Positions 17,221 to 26,008 of a stretch of DNA of 64,000 nt are shown here, in pieces. Below the pieces are notes generated by a model. It was not told the DNA's origin. It ran no database searches and saw only the letters and a program-made list of their open reading frames with translations. The translations under genes and the position numbers were made by a program. How positions within the stretch are numbered: position 1 is the first letter of the stretch; the number at the start of each line of letters is the position of its first letter. Source of the stretch: an uncultured Chthonomonas sp. Its GTDB lineage: Bacteria > Armatimonadota > Chthonomonadetes > Chthonomonadales > CAJBBX01. The stretch is taken from positions 24,642-88,641 of the forward strand of contig CAJBBX010000174.1 in assembly GCA_903951425.1 (NCBI GenBank), given 5' to 3'.

Positions 17221-17813
17221 ATGGCTCGAATGGCGCCGCCGCCCATCAGGACGTTACGGTCCTCGCAGTTCAGGAAGTCGCACCGCTCGATGGCAACCGG
17301 AACGCCTAGGCTGACGTCGATAGCGCCACCGCTGGCGAGACCGTAACCGTTGGACCATACCTCGTTAACCCCGTTGCGAATCGTGAGGTCGCGTACTGTC
17401 ACGGAGGACAAGAAGAAGCGAAGGACGCTCTGCCGGCACCACCGCCACGTGTTCTGCACCTGTCCCGTCTCGTCGTAATCCGCCGCAAATCCATCGCCGC
17501 CGACCTGTGAGCCGTCGATGACGGTGGAGCCCCGCCCGGCGCCTTCGATCGTCAGATCCCTCTTGCTCCGCACGTGCGCGGTGGCAGTCGGGGTGTAGAC
17601 GCCGCCGGCGAGATGGATGGTGTCGCCCGTGGCGGCAAGGTCGACCGCCCTCTGGAGGGTGGCAAACGGGGCGCCGAGGCTGCCGTTGCCCGCAGTGTCT
17701 GACCCGTTCGTGGCTACGTAGAGGTCGGCCGCGAGGACCGGGCAGGCGAACAGCAGGAGGAGGGCCATGCCTGCCGCCGCCGGGAGTGCGTGATGAAGGT
17801 CTCTTCTGGTCAT
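17145..17813 (-). pseudogene. Truncated exported parallel beta-helix protein
   Basis: ATG 17813 (GGAG ten bases upstream) starts a signal peptide (ALPAAAGMALLLLFACPVLA) and a right-handed beta-helix start of the pectate-lyase-like superfamily. Supporting motifs are ADLYVATNGSDTAGNGS, FATLQRAVDLAATGDTIHLAGG, the coil repeats LTIEGAGRGSTVIDGS and VTVRDLTIRNG, and ERCDFLNCED. Such proteins normally run 350-600 residues. Here recognisable coils stop at GGGAIRAIES (about 17222), and the remaining 25 or so codons are antisense to the methyltransferase remnant. The 222-residue ORF is therefore a 3'-truncated gene. Secreted beta-helix proteins are often polysaccharide lyases or surface proteins; no active-site residues can be assigned. 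Confidence 0.65.
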
Positions 17814-18065
17814 AGCGCAGTCACTCCGAGTAGTGGGATGGCCGGCGCCGACGGTGGTCGCGCCGATGGATGCGCACGTGCAAGTGCGTCTAACGACACT
17901 GTAGAACGCGACTCCGACCAAACTCCGATCAAATCCAGCCAGAGCCCTGCCCACGGCTCAGGGTGTGCGCCGCAAGGTAGAATCGCTTCCGGCGCACGAT
18001 CTTAACCGCCCACTGCGGGCGTGATGGCCAACGGCCTTCCGCCCGCGCGCGTTCTCCGGATGACC

Positions 18066-21000
18066 ATGGACCCACGCTGTCACATAGTTCTATTCGGACC
18101 AGTGCGTCTGCGGAGCGCGGATAGGGCGGTCGCCCACTTCCGCTACCGGAAGGCAGCGCACTTGCTCGCCTGCCTGGCCCTCCTTCCCGGCCGAAGCTAC
18201 ACGCGGGAGGCCTTGGTCGACCGCTTCTGGCCCGAGATGGAGATCGATGCCGGCCGCGATAACCTGAGCAAAGCGCTCTCGTCGCTGCGGCGGGAGCTGG
18301 AGCAGGAGCCCATTGCGCCTGGTGCGGTGCTGGTTGCCGACCGGGTGAGCGTGAGCCTGAGCCCGGGTATGGTCTCCACCGACGTGCAGGAGTGCGACGA
18401 GCTGCTTCGGCAGGCGCACCTGACGTCCGACCCGGCAGCGCGCTCTGAGCTGTTGGGCCGAGCCGTGGGCCTCTGCCAGGGCGATCTGGTGTCCGACTGC
18501 TATGACGAGTGGATCGAGCCGGACCGGCGTCGATGGGCGGAACGGCGCATGGATGCCCACGTTGCGTGGGCGCATGCGCTGGTGGAGGCGGGCGACCTGC
18601 CAGGGGCGCTCGATGTCGCCGCCGATGCAGCGGCGATCGACCCGTTGCGAGAGGACGCATGCGTGCTTCGCATGCAGATCTACTCCGCCCTTCGAAGGCC
18701 CGGAGATGTCATCGCGTGCCTTCGCGAGTACGAGCACAGGCTCGCCGAAGAGGCAGGCTCCGAGCTGCCGTTCGCCCTGCTGGAGCGGGCCCAGGCGCTG
18801 GCGGCCAGCGGCGACGCGGGGATGCCCGCAAATCCCGCCGCCGCCGGCGAGATCGAGCAGCCGCCTGCCCCGTTGGCGCCCTCCTCCATGCGGTATCCCC
18901 ACAGCGCCGCGCCGCGCCTGCCGGCCCCTCCCGTCGCCGTGGACCGCTACTTCGGCCGTCGCCGGGAGCTCGAGTCGCTCACTAGATGGCTGTCGGTCGA
19001 TGCCGACGACGCTGACCGTGCGCGGCTGGTGACCCTGACGGGTTCAGGCGGGACGGGGAAGACCCGCCTGGCGCTGGAGGCAGCCAGGCTCCTATCGACA
19101 CCATATCAGGGGCGCGTGGCGTTCGTGCCACTGGAGAACGTAGACGATCCGGCGCGTTTCGGTGTGGCCGTCGCTCGCGGGCTGGGGGTCGGTTGCGGAC
19201 CGTCCGATGACCCGCTGGAGGCGATTGCCGTCATGCTTGGCGCGACGCCGGCCCTGCTCGTCTTGGACAATCTGGAGCAGCTTCTGGGCGAGTCGCCTCA
19301 GGGAGACGTGCGCGGCGGGGTCAGCCGCCTGCTTGAACTGATGCCGGGCACACGCGTGCTCGCCACGTCGCGTCAGTCGCTCGCACTGAGGGGAGAGCGC
19401 GAGATGCGCCTGTTGCCGCTGGCGACGCCTGCCGGCGCGGGCGCCGACTGCGAGAGCGTCGCTCTCTTCGTGGATCGTGCGCGTGGCGTAGTGCCGACCT
19501 TCGAGGTGAATGCGCAAAACCGCGAGGATGTGGCCGCGCTGTGCGACTATCTGGAGGGATCGCCGCTCGCCATAGAGATGGCGGCGGCTTGGGTCCGCAT
19601 TCTTCCGCCGCCGACGTTGCTGGAGCGCCTGCAGCGTAGCGCCGACGGTCTGTTCGACCGCCGCAAGGACATCCCCCGGCGTCACCGGACCCTCCGCGCC
19701 ACGCTGGACTGGAGCCACCACCTGCTGGCGCCCGACCTTCGCGAGGCATTCGCCGCCCTCTCCGTCTTCCGCGGCGGCTGGTCCCTTCAAGCCGCGGAGG
19801 CCGTGATCGGGGACGCGGCCCTTGTCGCGCTGGCCGAGCTGGAAGAGCGATCGCTCGTGGTGGCGAACAGGGATACGGGACGGTTCCGGTACCTGGAGAC
19901 CGTGCGCCAGTATGCGTCTGAGCGGCTGCGGGATGCCGGCGCCAACCGGGCTCGCGAGCGGCATGCGCGCTACTTCGTACGGAAGTTCGAGTGCGTGTCC
20001 GTGGCGTCGCCGGCGTTGCAGCGGCCCGGATGGAACTCCCTCAGGCACGACTACCCAAACTTGATTGTGGCGCTGGAGTGGCTGGCCGAGAGCGGGCAGA
20101 CCGAGGATCTCGCCCGCGCGTTCGCGTCCCTGGAGGGGCTGTGGCGGAGCGAGGGGCATCACCTGAGGGACGGGGACCACTGGGCGGACCGGGTCACCAC
20201 GCTGCACCTCAGGCGCGATTCTGCGCGGGCGGCCGCGCTTCTGACTGCCGGCTCCGTCGCCACCGCACTGGGTCGATGGGAGCTGGGCCGCCGCAGGTAC
20301 CGGGAGGCCGTGTCCATCGCTAACCGGCATGGCGACCGCGGCGCCGTCGTATCCGGCGCATTTCGGATGGCTGGAGCCTGCGCCGCTGGAGGCGACCCCG
20401 TTCGCGCTCGGCGCCTCGCCGAGTACGGCCGGACGCTGCTTGGGGACCTCGAGGGCGACGCCCCCAGAGCAGATGCGCTCTTGATGCTGGGCAACGTCCT
20501 GGGTGCGACGGGAGACACGTCGGCGAGAGAAGGGGCGCTGCGCGAGTGCGCCGCCGTGGCACGCAGGGCCGGCCTCAGGTCTCCGCTGGCGCACGCGCTC
20601 TACGGCCTGTCCGCGCTTGCCCGGGAGCGGAACGACCTGGACGCCGCGGCGGTCCTGCTGAAGGAGTGCCTGGCGGCCGACGAGATGGACGGGGTGCAGG
20701 GAGGCGCAGCTATCTGGGCACTGGGCCAGATCGCCGAGCAGCGCGGCGAGGCGGCGTTGGCCGGACGCTGGTACCGCCGCTTCCTTCGAGAGAGCCTGCA
20801 GGCTCTCAACCCGTGCGGCGTGTTGGAGGGGCTCTACTGCATGGCTCTCGACGCCCTGCGGAGGAAGGAGATGGACCGGGCAGCGCGGCTGATGGGCGCT
20901 CTCCTCAGGCTGGAGGACGAGACCGACTTACAGCAGAGACCGGCTCACCGCAAGTCGGTCGACGGTGCGCTGGCGCAGCTACGCGAGCGCCTCGGGGCGG

Positions 21001-21095
21001 ACACCTGCGATGCGCTGCTGGAGGCCGGTTGGCAGATGCCGGTCGAGGCCACCATCGATCTGGCGCTGGAGCATCTGCAGCCGAACCAAGGCTGA
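18066..21095 (+). CDS. Large BTAD / NB-ARC-type ATPase / TPR transcriptional regulator
   Basis: An AfsR-like regulator of about 1,009 residues. Residues 1-100 form a SARP-type winged helix (CHIVLFGPVRLRS, LLPGRSYTREALVDRFWP, DNLSKALSSLRREL). Residues 100-245 are the bacterial transcriptional activation domain, helical, with AIDPLREDACVLRMQIY. An STAND/NB-ARC ATPase follows, with Walker A GSGGTGKTR near residue 325, Walker B-like ALLVLDNLEQLL and the sensor motif RVLATSRQSL. TPR-like helices fill the C-terminal 400 residues. Proteins of this build integrate a signal through NTP hydrolysis and activate nearby genes. It is divergent from the truncated beta-helix gene and convergent with the URO-D gene (9 bp apart). 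Starts at 18021, 18024, 18060 or 18066 are all possible; 18066 places the wHTH at the N-terminus. Confidence 0.85.
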   Translation: MDPRCHIVLFGPVRLRSADRAVAHFRYRKAAHLLACLALLPGRSYTREALVDRFWPEMEIDAGRDNLSKALSSLRRELEQEPIAPGAVLVADRVSVSLSPGMVSTDVQECDELLRQAHLTSDPAARSELLGRAVGLCQGDLVSDCYDEWIEPDRRRWAERRMDAHVAWAHALVEAGDLPGALDVAADAAAIDPLREDACVLRMQIYSALRRPGDVIACLREYEHRLAEEAGSELPFALLERAQALAASGDAGMPANPAAAGEIEQPPAPLAPSSMRYPHSAAPRLPAPPVAVDRYFGRRRELESLTRWLSVDADDADRARLVTLTGSGGTGKTRLALEAARLLSTPYQGRVAFVPLENVDDPARFGVAVARGLGVGCGPSDDPLEAIAVMLGATPALLVLDNLEQLLGESPQGDVRGGVSRLLELMPGTRVLATSRQSLALRGEREMRLLPLATPAGAGADCESVALFVDRARGVVPTFEVNAQNREDVAALCDYLEGSPLAIEMAAAWVRILPPPTLLERLQRSADGLFDRRKDIPRRHRTLRATLDWSHHLLAPDLREAFAALSVFRGGWSLQAAEAVIGDAALVALAELEERSLVVANRDTGRFRYLETVRQYASERLRDAGANRARERHARYFVRKFECVSVASPALQRPGWNSLRHDYPNLIVALEWLAESGQTEDLARAFASLEGLWRSEGHHLRDGDHWADRVTTLHLRRDSARAAALLTAGSVATALGRWELGRRRYREAVSIANRHGDRGAVVSGAFRMAGACAAGGDPVRARRLAEYGRTLLGDLEGDAPRADALLMLGNVLGATGDTSAREGALRECAAVARRAGLRSPLAHALYGLSALARERNDLDAAAVLLKECLAADEMDGVQGGAAIWALGQIAEQRGEAALAGRWYRRFLRESLQALNPCGVLEGLYCMALDALRRKEMDRAARLMGALLRLEDETDLQQRPAHRKSVDGALAQLRERLGADTCDALLEAGWQMPVEATIDLALEHLQPNQG

Positions 21096-21104
21096 CGGTG
21101 GCGG

Positions 21105-22208
21105 TTAGGTGTTCCGCACGAACCAGTCGAGCAGGGCGTCCGCTTCGGCTTGTGATGCGGCCCAAGTGTGGTACTGGGCCCTGTCGGGCCGAAGCTCACG
21201 GTGGATGAGTTTCACCTCCTCCTGCGGTCCCCAGACCTGCACGGCCTTGCCGCCGGCTTGCACCCGCTTGAAGAGGTCAATGTACGCCGAATGCCCGCCG
21301 CGTCCGTCGCCGGGGACGTACGAGAGCGTGTGGAGCCCCTTGCTCGCGATGAGGTCGGCGGTATGCACCAGTGCGCCGGGCCCGTCCCAGTGGTAGACCA
21401 CGTTCCCGACGATGGCGGCCTCCTCCTCCAACGCCGGCAGCACCCACCGCCGGAACATGGGCGGGCTCATCATGCAGCAGAAGTCGCACTGCAGCGTGGT
21501 GTACGGTGCATAGCCCACTTCCGACAACCGTCCGGCACGCCAGACGGCGTCCCAGAGGGCAGGGAAGGCCGCACGAGCCTGCCGCATGGCGCGGTCGATG
21601 GCCTCGGGCTCGTCGATCAGGTCCATGCAGAGCCGCTGCGGTCCGCGGAGGCCCGAGACCAGGTCCATGTTGGTGTGCAGGTCCAGCATCCCCATGGTCG
21701 CCTTGCCTTGGGCCGCATCGGCGGCGGCGGCATAGAGCTCGAGGATCCGTGTGTAGAGCGGGTTGGCCGGGTCCAGGGCGATGGGCGGCGCGAAGCTCCA
21801 ATCGTCAATACAGGGGATTGACCAGTTGGTGTCGCCCGAGCCGTCGCTCCATCCAAGCTCCGCCCCGCAGAAGACGGCCGCCTCGTCGGGACCGAAGCTG
21901 AGCCAGACCGACGGCATCGCCTCGCCGCCGTAGTATGTGCCCTCTACGGCCCGCACCTGGCGGCGCGCGATCTCGGCGAGGTCGAGATGGACGCGGCCAT
22001 AGTAGTTCGTGCCCACCGGCCCGTCCGAAGGCTGCGCATCCTGCCGCGGCGCCGTCACGCAGACGATCGGCCGGTCGATGATCTCGCCTGCAAAGTAGGC
22101 ATCCCACCGCCTGGCCGCATCTGCCAGGTCGGACTTCAGCGCCATTGGCGTGATGGGCGTCTTGGTTACCGGCGGATAGGCTGCTGTAACGCGTAGGTCC
22201 TGCTCCAT
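21105..22208 (-). CDS. Uroporphyrinogen-decarboxylase-superfamily protein
   Basis: A 367-residue member of the URO-D/corrinoid-methyltransferase superfamily (TIM barrel, cytosolic). ATG 22208 has AAGGAG ten bases upstream; the track start at 22553 adds 115 implausible residues. Visible features are ARRWDAYFAGEIIDRP near the start, GMLDLHTNMDLVSGLRGPQ, TTLQCDFCCMMSPPMFRRWVLP and WDGPGALVHTADLI. The last two lie where members of this family place substrate- or metal-binding residues. It is not the housekeeping HemE: the HemE N-terminal Arg-rich motif is absent. Relatives outside heme synthesis act in methyl transfer or demethylation, or are uncharacterised. It is divergent from the TPP-enzyme gene, so a shared regulatory region is possible. 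Confidence 0.75.
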   Translation of the reverse strand: MEQDLRVTAAYPPVTKTPITPMALKSDLADAARRWDAYFAGEIIDRPIVCVTAPRQDAQPSDGPVGTNYYGRVHLDLAEIARRQVRAVEGTYYGGEAMPSVWLSFGPDEAAVFCGAELGWSDGSGDTNWSIPCIDDWSFAPPIALDPANPLYTRILELYAAAADAAQGKATMGMLDLHTNMDLVSGLRGPQRLCMDLIDEPEAIDRAMRQARAAFPALWDAVWRAGRLSEVGYAPYTTLQCDFCCMMSPPMFRRWVLPALEEEAAIVGNVVYHWDGPGALVHTADLIASKGLHTLSYVPGDGRGGHSAYIDLFKRVQAGGKAVQVWGPQEEVKLIHRELRPDRAQYHTWAASQAEADALLDWFVRNT

Positions 22209-22558
22209 GGCGAGGTTGCTCCTTGGGTGCATCAGGTCATATCTCGCGCCGCGATCGGCGTCGGGCAGTCGTAGAGCTACTGCGTCCGCCTGGCCCGGGC
22301 TGAAGCGATGCCGGCTGATTCGGCGCGGCCGTGCGTGAGTCCTGCTCCGGCTCCCAGTCCGACGCCAGCCTTGCCGCTCAGGGAGCGCCGGTCGGACGGC
22401 GCTCGTAAGCGTGAATGGTACGTTCGGACCGCGCGGCAGTGTGAAGGGGTTCCGTGCGCGCGATCCGGCTGCCCGTGCCGCGACGTGGCGGGTTGCGAAG
22501 CATGATGGATTGTGTGGCGGTTTCGCAGTATCTACTTTGTTATCTAGAGGCACACTGT
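22209..22558. other. Divergent intergenic region, URO-D / TPP enzyme
   Basis: A 350-bp gap holding the start signals of both divergent genes. The last 60 bp before the TPP gene is noticeably AT-richer (TATCTACTTTGTTATCTAG), as expected for a promoter, but I cannot define -10 and -35 boxes with confidence. No RNA gene was recognised. Confidence 0.4.
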
Positions 22559-23779
22559 ATGGGTCGGATTCTCGCCGGCAGGCCAGGCACTCGCGGTGCT
22601 TGCCCTGATCACGCTATCCTCCAGTCGTACATCGATGCAGGCATCCAGCACGTGGCGTCGGTGCCCTGCTCCATCACGGACACGTGGCAATGCCTTGCGG
22701 CGCTAGCGTCGCGCCGTGGGGATCTGCGCCTGACCATGTCGACCCACGAGGGCAACCTGGTCGGCATCGCCGTGGGCTCCTACTTCGCCACCGGCAAGCC
22801 TGCCCTCGTCCATATGCAGAACTCGGGCCTGATGAACGCAGCCGATGGGTTCATCTCATGCGCCAACGCGCCGATCTACCGCATCCCGATGGCCGTGATG
22901 ATCACGTACCGCGGCGCCGGGCCGGACGATACCAGTGAGCCCCATCAGGAGATCGGGTGTCGCACTGAGCCCCTCATCGACGCGGTTTTCGGCGACGGCG
23001 CGGGCGTCTTCGGTACGCGATGCGGGGCGGGCATCCAGCGCGACCTGGAGCAGTCGATAGTGACGGCGCTGTCGGGCCGCATCGGGGTGCTGAAGCTCGC
23101 ACCGGACGCGATCGAGAGGACGACCGACCTCCCGGCCCCGGCCCCGCACACGCTTCCCGGCGCCGCCGATCCTGATGCTCTACGGGTGCGCCACGGAGCC
23201 CCATCCATGCCGTCCGCCATCGCAGGTAGACGCCTGTGGACGCGCGATGACGCGATCGTGGCCATCGCGGAGAACCACCCCGACGCCGCGCTGCTCTTCT
23301 GCAACGGCTTCACGTCGAGGGCGGCGAGGAGCCTGGTCGACAGGCCCGGCAACCTGTACAACGTGGGGTACATGGGCGGCACGTCGGCGATCGGCTGGGC
23401 GCTGGCGAGGGAACGCCCGGGCCTTGAGGTCGTGGTGGTGGACGGCGACCAGAACGCCCTGATGAGCACGATGAAGGACCACCTGCTGGTCGACTACCCG
23501 CCGAACCTGTCCTGGTACATCCTGAACAACCGGATCGGCGCTTCGGTTGGCGCGGCGGCCAGCCTGCCCCTGGGCGACCTCTACTCGACGCTCGCCCGCG
23601 TTGTGGAGACTGTGCCCGACCGCCCCGGTGAGTTCGCCCATCCCCGTGTCAGCGCCCAGGGCGCCGTGTTTGATAGCGTTCCACCCGACGACATCCAAGG
23701 GAAGCTGGCGAGTCTCTCCTTCAGGTTCAGAACCTGGGTCAGCCGCCACGCGCAAGGAGGCCCACATGCCGACCGATGA
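22559..23779 (+). CDS. Thiamine-diphosphate enzyme, phosphonopyruvate/sulfopyruvate decarboxylase-like
   Basis: A 406-residue cytosolic ThDP-dependent enzyme with both halves of the family in one chain. The N-terminal PYR-type half (about residues 20-165) has VASVPCSITDTWQ, the cofactor-activating Glu in MSTHEGNLVGIAVG (Glu64), LVHMQNSGLMNAADGFIS and PMAVMITYRG. The C-terminal PP-type half (about 240-400) has NVGYMGGTSAIGWALA and VVVDGDQNALMS followed by LNNRIGASVG. That matches the GDG-to-N metal/diphosphate motif, except that the third Gly is Gln. Relatives decarboxylate 3-phosphonopyruvate or 3-sulfopyruvate. Start 22559 has AGAGG nine bases upstream. It overlaps the next gene by 14 bp, implying coupling. 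The substrate is not determinable here; no PEP mutase or phosphosulfolactate genes are nearby. Confidence 0.75.
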   Translation: MGRILAGRPGTRGACPDHAILQSYIDAGIQHVASVPCSITDTWQCLAALASRRGDLRLTMSTHEGNLVGIAVGSYFATGKPALVHMQNSGLMNAADGFISCANAPIYRIPMAVMITYRGAGPDDTSEPHQEIGCRTEPLIDAVFGDGAGVFGTRCGAGIQRDLEQSIVTALSGRIGVLKLAPDAIERTTDLPAPAPHTLPGAADPDALRVRHGAPSMPSAIAGRRLWTRDDAIVAIAENHPDAALLFCNGFTSRAARSLVDRPGNLYNVGYMGGTSAIGWALARERPGLEVVVVDGDQNALMSTMKDHLLVDYPPNLSWYILNNRIGASVGAAASLPLGDLYSTLARVVETVPDRPGEFAHPRVSAQGAVFDSVPPDDIQGKLASLSFRFRTWVSRHAQGGPHADR

Positions 23780-24380
23780 GCCGCGCCCAATCCACCCCAC
23801 CGAGCCGCAGCCGCGCATCCTGCCGCGCGATATGGCGGAGATGCGCGACGAGTGGCTTCAGATCCTGGCCCGCATACCCGGCGACGGGCTTAAGGGCAAG
23901 GGGTTCCCGCGCAACGTGCTGGGCTCCATCATGCACAACCCGGCGACCTTCGGCCCGTTCCTCGACTACTGGGTGACCTGCAAGTCCAAGATGGGCCTGA
24001 CCGTCCGCGAGCAGGAACTCGTGATCCTGCGCATGGCTCGTCTCTATGGCAGCGACTATGTCTGGAAGCACCACGTGCCTGTGGCCACGGAGTTCGGCGT
24101 TTCGTGCGAGGAAGTGGCGGCGGTGTCCGAAGGCGCGCACGAGCGCTTCGCATCCAGCCGCGAGAAGGCCCTGCTTCTGCTCACCGACGAACTGGTCGAA
24201 CAGAGGTCGGTCAGTCCGCAGACATGGGCGCACCACGCCTCGCCGCTACCGGCGGGTGACGTGGTTGACCTGATCGCGCTGGTCTCGCAGTACACCTTCT
24301 TCGCGCTCATGAACAATGTGCTGCAGGTGCCCGTGGAGGACGCATTGGCTGACGTGCCCGGCCTCGCCGAGCTCGTGTAG
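23766..24380 (+). CDS. Carboxymuconolactone-decarboxylase-family protein
   Basis: A 204-residue CMD/AhpD-superfamily protein. ATG 23766 follows AAGGAGG by six bases and lies inside the last codons of the TPP-enzyme gene. Supporting segments are RNVLGSIMHNPATFGPFLDYW, LTVREQELVILRMARLYGSDY and VWKHHVPVATEFGVSCEEVAAV, a typical helix pair around a His-His motif, followed by REKALLLLTDELVEQRSVSP. The Cys-x-x-Cys of AhpD-type peroxidases is absent, so a thiol peroxidase role is unlikely. Members without it include gamma-carboxymuconolactone decarboxylases and many uncharacterised proteins. Coupling to the ThDP enzyme suggests they handle the same or successive substrates. Confidence 0.8.
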   Translation: MPTDEPRPIHPTEPQPRILPRDMAEMRDEWLQILARIPGDGLKGKGFPRNVLGSIMHNPATFGPFLDYWVTCKSKMGLTVREQELVILRMARLYGSDYVWKHHVPVATEFGVSCEEVAAVSEGAHERFASSREKALLLLTDELVEQRSVSPQTWAHHASPLPAGDVVDLIALVSQYTFFALMNNVLQVPVEDALADVPGLAELV

Positions 24381-24704
24381 GGACTGAACGCTGTTTGGCG
24401 TCGGCAAAATGCTAACCGTACATGACACCTCGCCCCAACATGGCCAGTACGGTTACCACTTAGCACCGTTCGGCGTGAATAGTACGCCATATGCACCGCA
24501 CACCGCAACTGGCTCGTCTGCCCGTACGAAGGTGAGCCATGGACCCGGCGGTGGGGCGATGTTAGCGTCACCGTGGCATCGACGCAGGGCCTGGCCGACG
24601 GACTGGGCGCCTGAGCCATCTCGGCGTCAGTGACCACCCCGCCCCACCCCTCGACTGCTACAATGCTCGCAGTAGCGGAACCAAGGGTCGGCGAGGAGGC
24701 AGGG
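24381..24704. other. Intergenic region with a long-looped inverted repeat
   Basis: No gene is seen in 324 bp. AACCGTAC at 24414-24421 and GTACGGTT at 24447-24454 form a perfect 8-bp inverted repeat with a 25-base centre, 33 bp after the CMD stop. It could be a weak transcript-end structure or a protein site; neither is demonstrable. Confidence 0.4.
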
Positions 24705-25982
24705 ATGATCGAACTGGCGGCGCGCTTGGCGGTGGTGGGTCTGGCGGTGGCGGCGTTGCTCTGCGCTTCGATGGCTGAGGCGCGGCCCGCCGCGTGGGTT
24801 ATCCGCGATGGGCGCTTCTTCGTGAACGGGCGGCGCGTCTTCCTCAAGATCGGCAAGCCGCTCCGCAACTTCGCCGTGGCCGCCGAGTGCGACAAGCTGA
24901 TCGCCGACCTGCCTGTGCTGAAGGCGAAGCAGTACAGCGCCATTGAGATCAACTGCTACTGGCACCAGTTCGACCCGAACGGCGATGGGACGCCCGATGC
25001 TTCGACGGCGCCGCTCAGGCGACTGGTGGACGCGATCTACGCGGCGGGCATGTACCCCTGCCTCTCGGTGGAGACCTACGGCGTGGGCGGCGGCGCGCTG
25101 CCGGCCGGGTTCTGGCAGAAGCACCCGGACGCCGTGGCCGTGAACGCGCAGGGCCACAAGGTGAACGATACCGAGTACGGCTTCGGCTCCATCGTCCCCA
25201 CCATCCACTCGCCGCAGTACCGCCGCGTCGTCCATGCGTACATCCAGGCCATCGTGCGGGCCGTGGACCACAAGAAGGTTCTCTGGTTCGAGACCACCGT
25301 CGAGCCGCAGTACATCGGCAACCAGTCCATCGACTACAGCGACCACGCCCGCACGACCTACGCGGCGTGGCTGAAGCGCAATCGCCTCCCCGGCCCCGCC
25401 TTCCCGGATCTCCTACCGGCGCCCGAGTCATTCGTGAAGGACGCCACCTGGAACCGGTTCCGGGCAGAGGCGCTGGCCGCGTGGGTAAGCGACGACGCAG
25501 CCGCGTTCCGCTCCGTGGCCGGTCCCGACGCCTACGTTGCGGCCGATTACCTGGAGACGGCGGGGCCAGAAATGCCGAACCGCAACGGCGACTCGCGGAC
25601 CTTCCTCGAGCGGCTCCGTGGCATCAACGTGATCCAGGTGAACTGGCACTGGCACCTCGGCACGCGGCGCACCAACGAGGTGGCCTATCGGAAGGTCCGG
25701 GAGGCCATGGCCGAGGGCGGCCAGCCTTGGGCGATCGCGGAGCATATGACGCTCAACGGCTCCGACTTCCGGCCCGACGAGGTCCCCGCCCTGCTCCGGA
25801 GCACGCTGCGCAACGGCACGGGGCTGGGCTGGGAGTTCCTCAACGTGGCCCCCAGCTCCGCCGATCCTTTCAGCGTCTATAGCGACGACTGGTCGCCCAA
25901 GCCGCTCATCGCCGAGGTGGAGAACCACTGGGCGGAGTGGATGCGCGAGGTAGACGCCCTCCCCGCGCCTGGCAAGCGGTAG
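24705..25982 (+). CDS. Exported TIM-barrel glycosidase-like protein
   Basis: A 425-residue exported protein. ATG 24705 has GGAGG five bases upstream and opens a signal peptide (ARLAVVGLAVAALLCASMAEA). The mature start RPAAWVIRDGRFFVNGRRVFLKIG resembles the entry strand of GH-A/GH42-type barrels. Barrel-like blocks include YSAIEINCYWHQFDPNGDG, YPCLSVETYGVGGGALP, KVLWFETTVEPQYIG, VIQVNWHWHLGT and PWAIAEHMTLNG. The Glu in WFETTVEP and the Glu in AIAEHM sit where acid/base and nucleophile would be expected, but the family is not one I can name with certainty. It is followed 26 bp later by another exported glycosidase-like gene, so the pair probably forms an operon. Confidence 0.75.
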   Translation: MIELAARLAVVGLAVAALLCASMAEARPAAWVIRDGRFFVNGRRVFLKIGKPLRNFAVAAECDKLIADLPVLKAKQYSAIEINCYWHQFDPNGDGTPDASTAPLRRLVDAIYAAGMYPCLSVETYGVGGGALPAGFWQKHPDAVAVNAQGHKVNDTEYGFGSIVPTIHSPQYRRVVHAYIQAIVRAVDHKKVLWFETTVEPQYIGNQSIDYSDHARTTYAAWLKRNRLPGPAFPDLLPAPESFVKDATWNRFRAEALAAWVSDDAAAFRSVAGPDAYVAADYLETAGPEMPNRNGDSRTFLERLRGINVIQVNWHWHLGTRRTNEVAYRKVREAMAEGGQPWAIAEHMTLNGSDFRPDEVPALLRSTLRNGTGLGWEFLNVAPSSADPFSVYSDDWSPKPLIAEVENHWAEWMREVDALPAPGKR

Positions 25983-26008
25983 GGACCGGGCGATCAAGGA
26001 GGTGCGGC

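Noticed and set aside
19092-20594. 500-residue minus-strand ORF within the BTAD regulator
   Set aside because: High-GC antisense artefact; the plus strand carries Walker A and TPR motifs in the regulator frame.
21168-21821. Long plus-strand ORF inside the URO-D gene
   Set aside because: It is antisense to a conserved coding frame, has no start signals, and its composition mirrors GC-rich antisense reading.
23766-24380. AhpD-type thiol peroxidase for the CMD-family gene
   Set aside because: The required Cys-x-x-Cys is absent around the His-His motif.
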